Shown here: in pieces, positions 5,953-5,964 of the stretch | Position numbering within the stretch: the stretch's first letter is position 1 | How the letters are laid out: the number at the start of each line of letters is the position of its first letter | Assembly (NCBI GenBank): GCA_937874445.1 | Contig: CALNAL010000164.1 | Location: 1 to 5,964 of the forward strand | From: an uncultured Acetobacteraceae bacterium | Lineage (GTDB): Bacteria; Pseudomonadota; Alphaproteobacteria; Acetobacterales; Acetobacteraceae | Direction of reading: 5' to 3' | DNA length: 5,964 nucleotides | Notes under the pieces: generated by a model | Told to the model about the DNA's origin: nothing | The model's database searches: none | Seen by the model: only the letters and a program-made list of their open reading frames with translations | Made by a program: the position numbers and the translations under genes

Positions 5953-5958
5953 GATATA
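5953..5958 (-). promoter_or_regulatory. Weak candidate -10 element for the regulator gene
   Basis: On the minus strand the sequence reads GGGTATATCC here, the only AT-rich hexamer in the leader. A matching -35 would fall beyond the window edge, so this cannot be tested. Confidence 0.2.
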
Positions 5959-5964
5959 CCCTCC

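Overview
The window is GC-rich chromosomal DNA. It looks like an alphaproteobacterium, most plausibly Acetobacteraceae (acetic acid bacteria). That placement rests on base composition, the overall style of the proteins and the look of the intergenic repeat near 1182-1316; there is no rRNA or other marker gene to confirm it. I see no tRNA, rRNA, CRISPR array, transposase or phage gene.

Layout. Positions 1-246 hold no gene I can support, only one neat hairpin (56-80). A small Ser/Thr-rich protein of unknown function (247-537, minus) follows, just downstream of a ProX/YbaK-type Ala-tRNA(Pro) deacylase (595-1134, minus). The gap between this pair and the divergent gene to its right (1135-1415) is almost filled by a composite element of three consecutive inverted repeats, probably a dispersed intergenic repeat. 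To the right are two plus-strand genes: a ten-helix DMT/EamA-family transporter (1416-2333) and a complete enolase (2446-3720). A 14-bp perfect inverted repeat (3728-3771) separates the enolase from three minus-strand genes that converge on it: a DUF333 lipoprotein (3775-4053), a MipA/OmpV-family outer-membrane protein (4084-5001) and a DeoR-family repressor (5069-5830). The leader of the DeoR gene (5831-5964) contains a further inverted repeat.

How the genes may work together. The order regulator, outer-membrane protein, lipoprotein, with gaps of 67 and 30 bases, suggests one envelope-related transcription unit controlled by a sugar-phosphate-type DeoR regulator; this is inference. The enolase keeps every catalytic and metal-binding residue I could check, but it reads differently from the usual alphaproteobacterial housekeeping enolase and is not beside ftsB/pdhA, so it may be a second, laterally acquired copy. 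The deacylase is an ordinary translation quality-control gene.

I found no clear new multi-gene system. The points most worth a second look are the composite repeat, the divergent enolase, the DeoR-MipA-DUF333 cluster and the low-complexity Ser/Thr protein.
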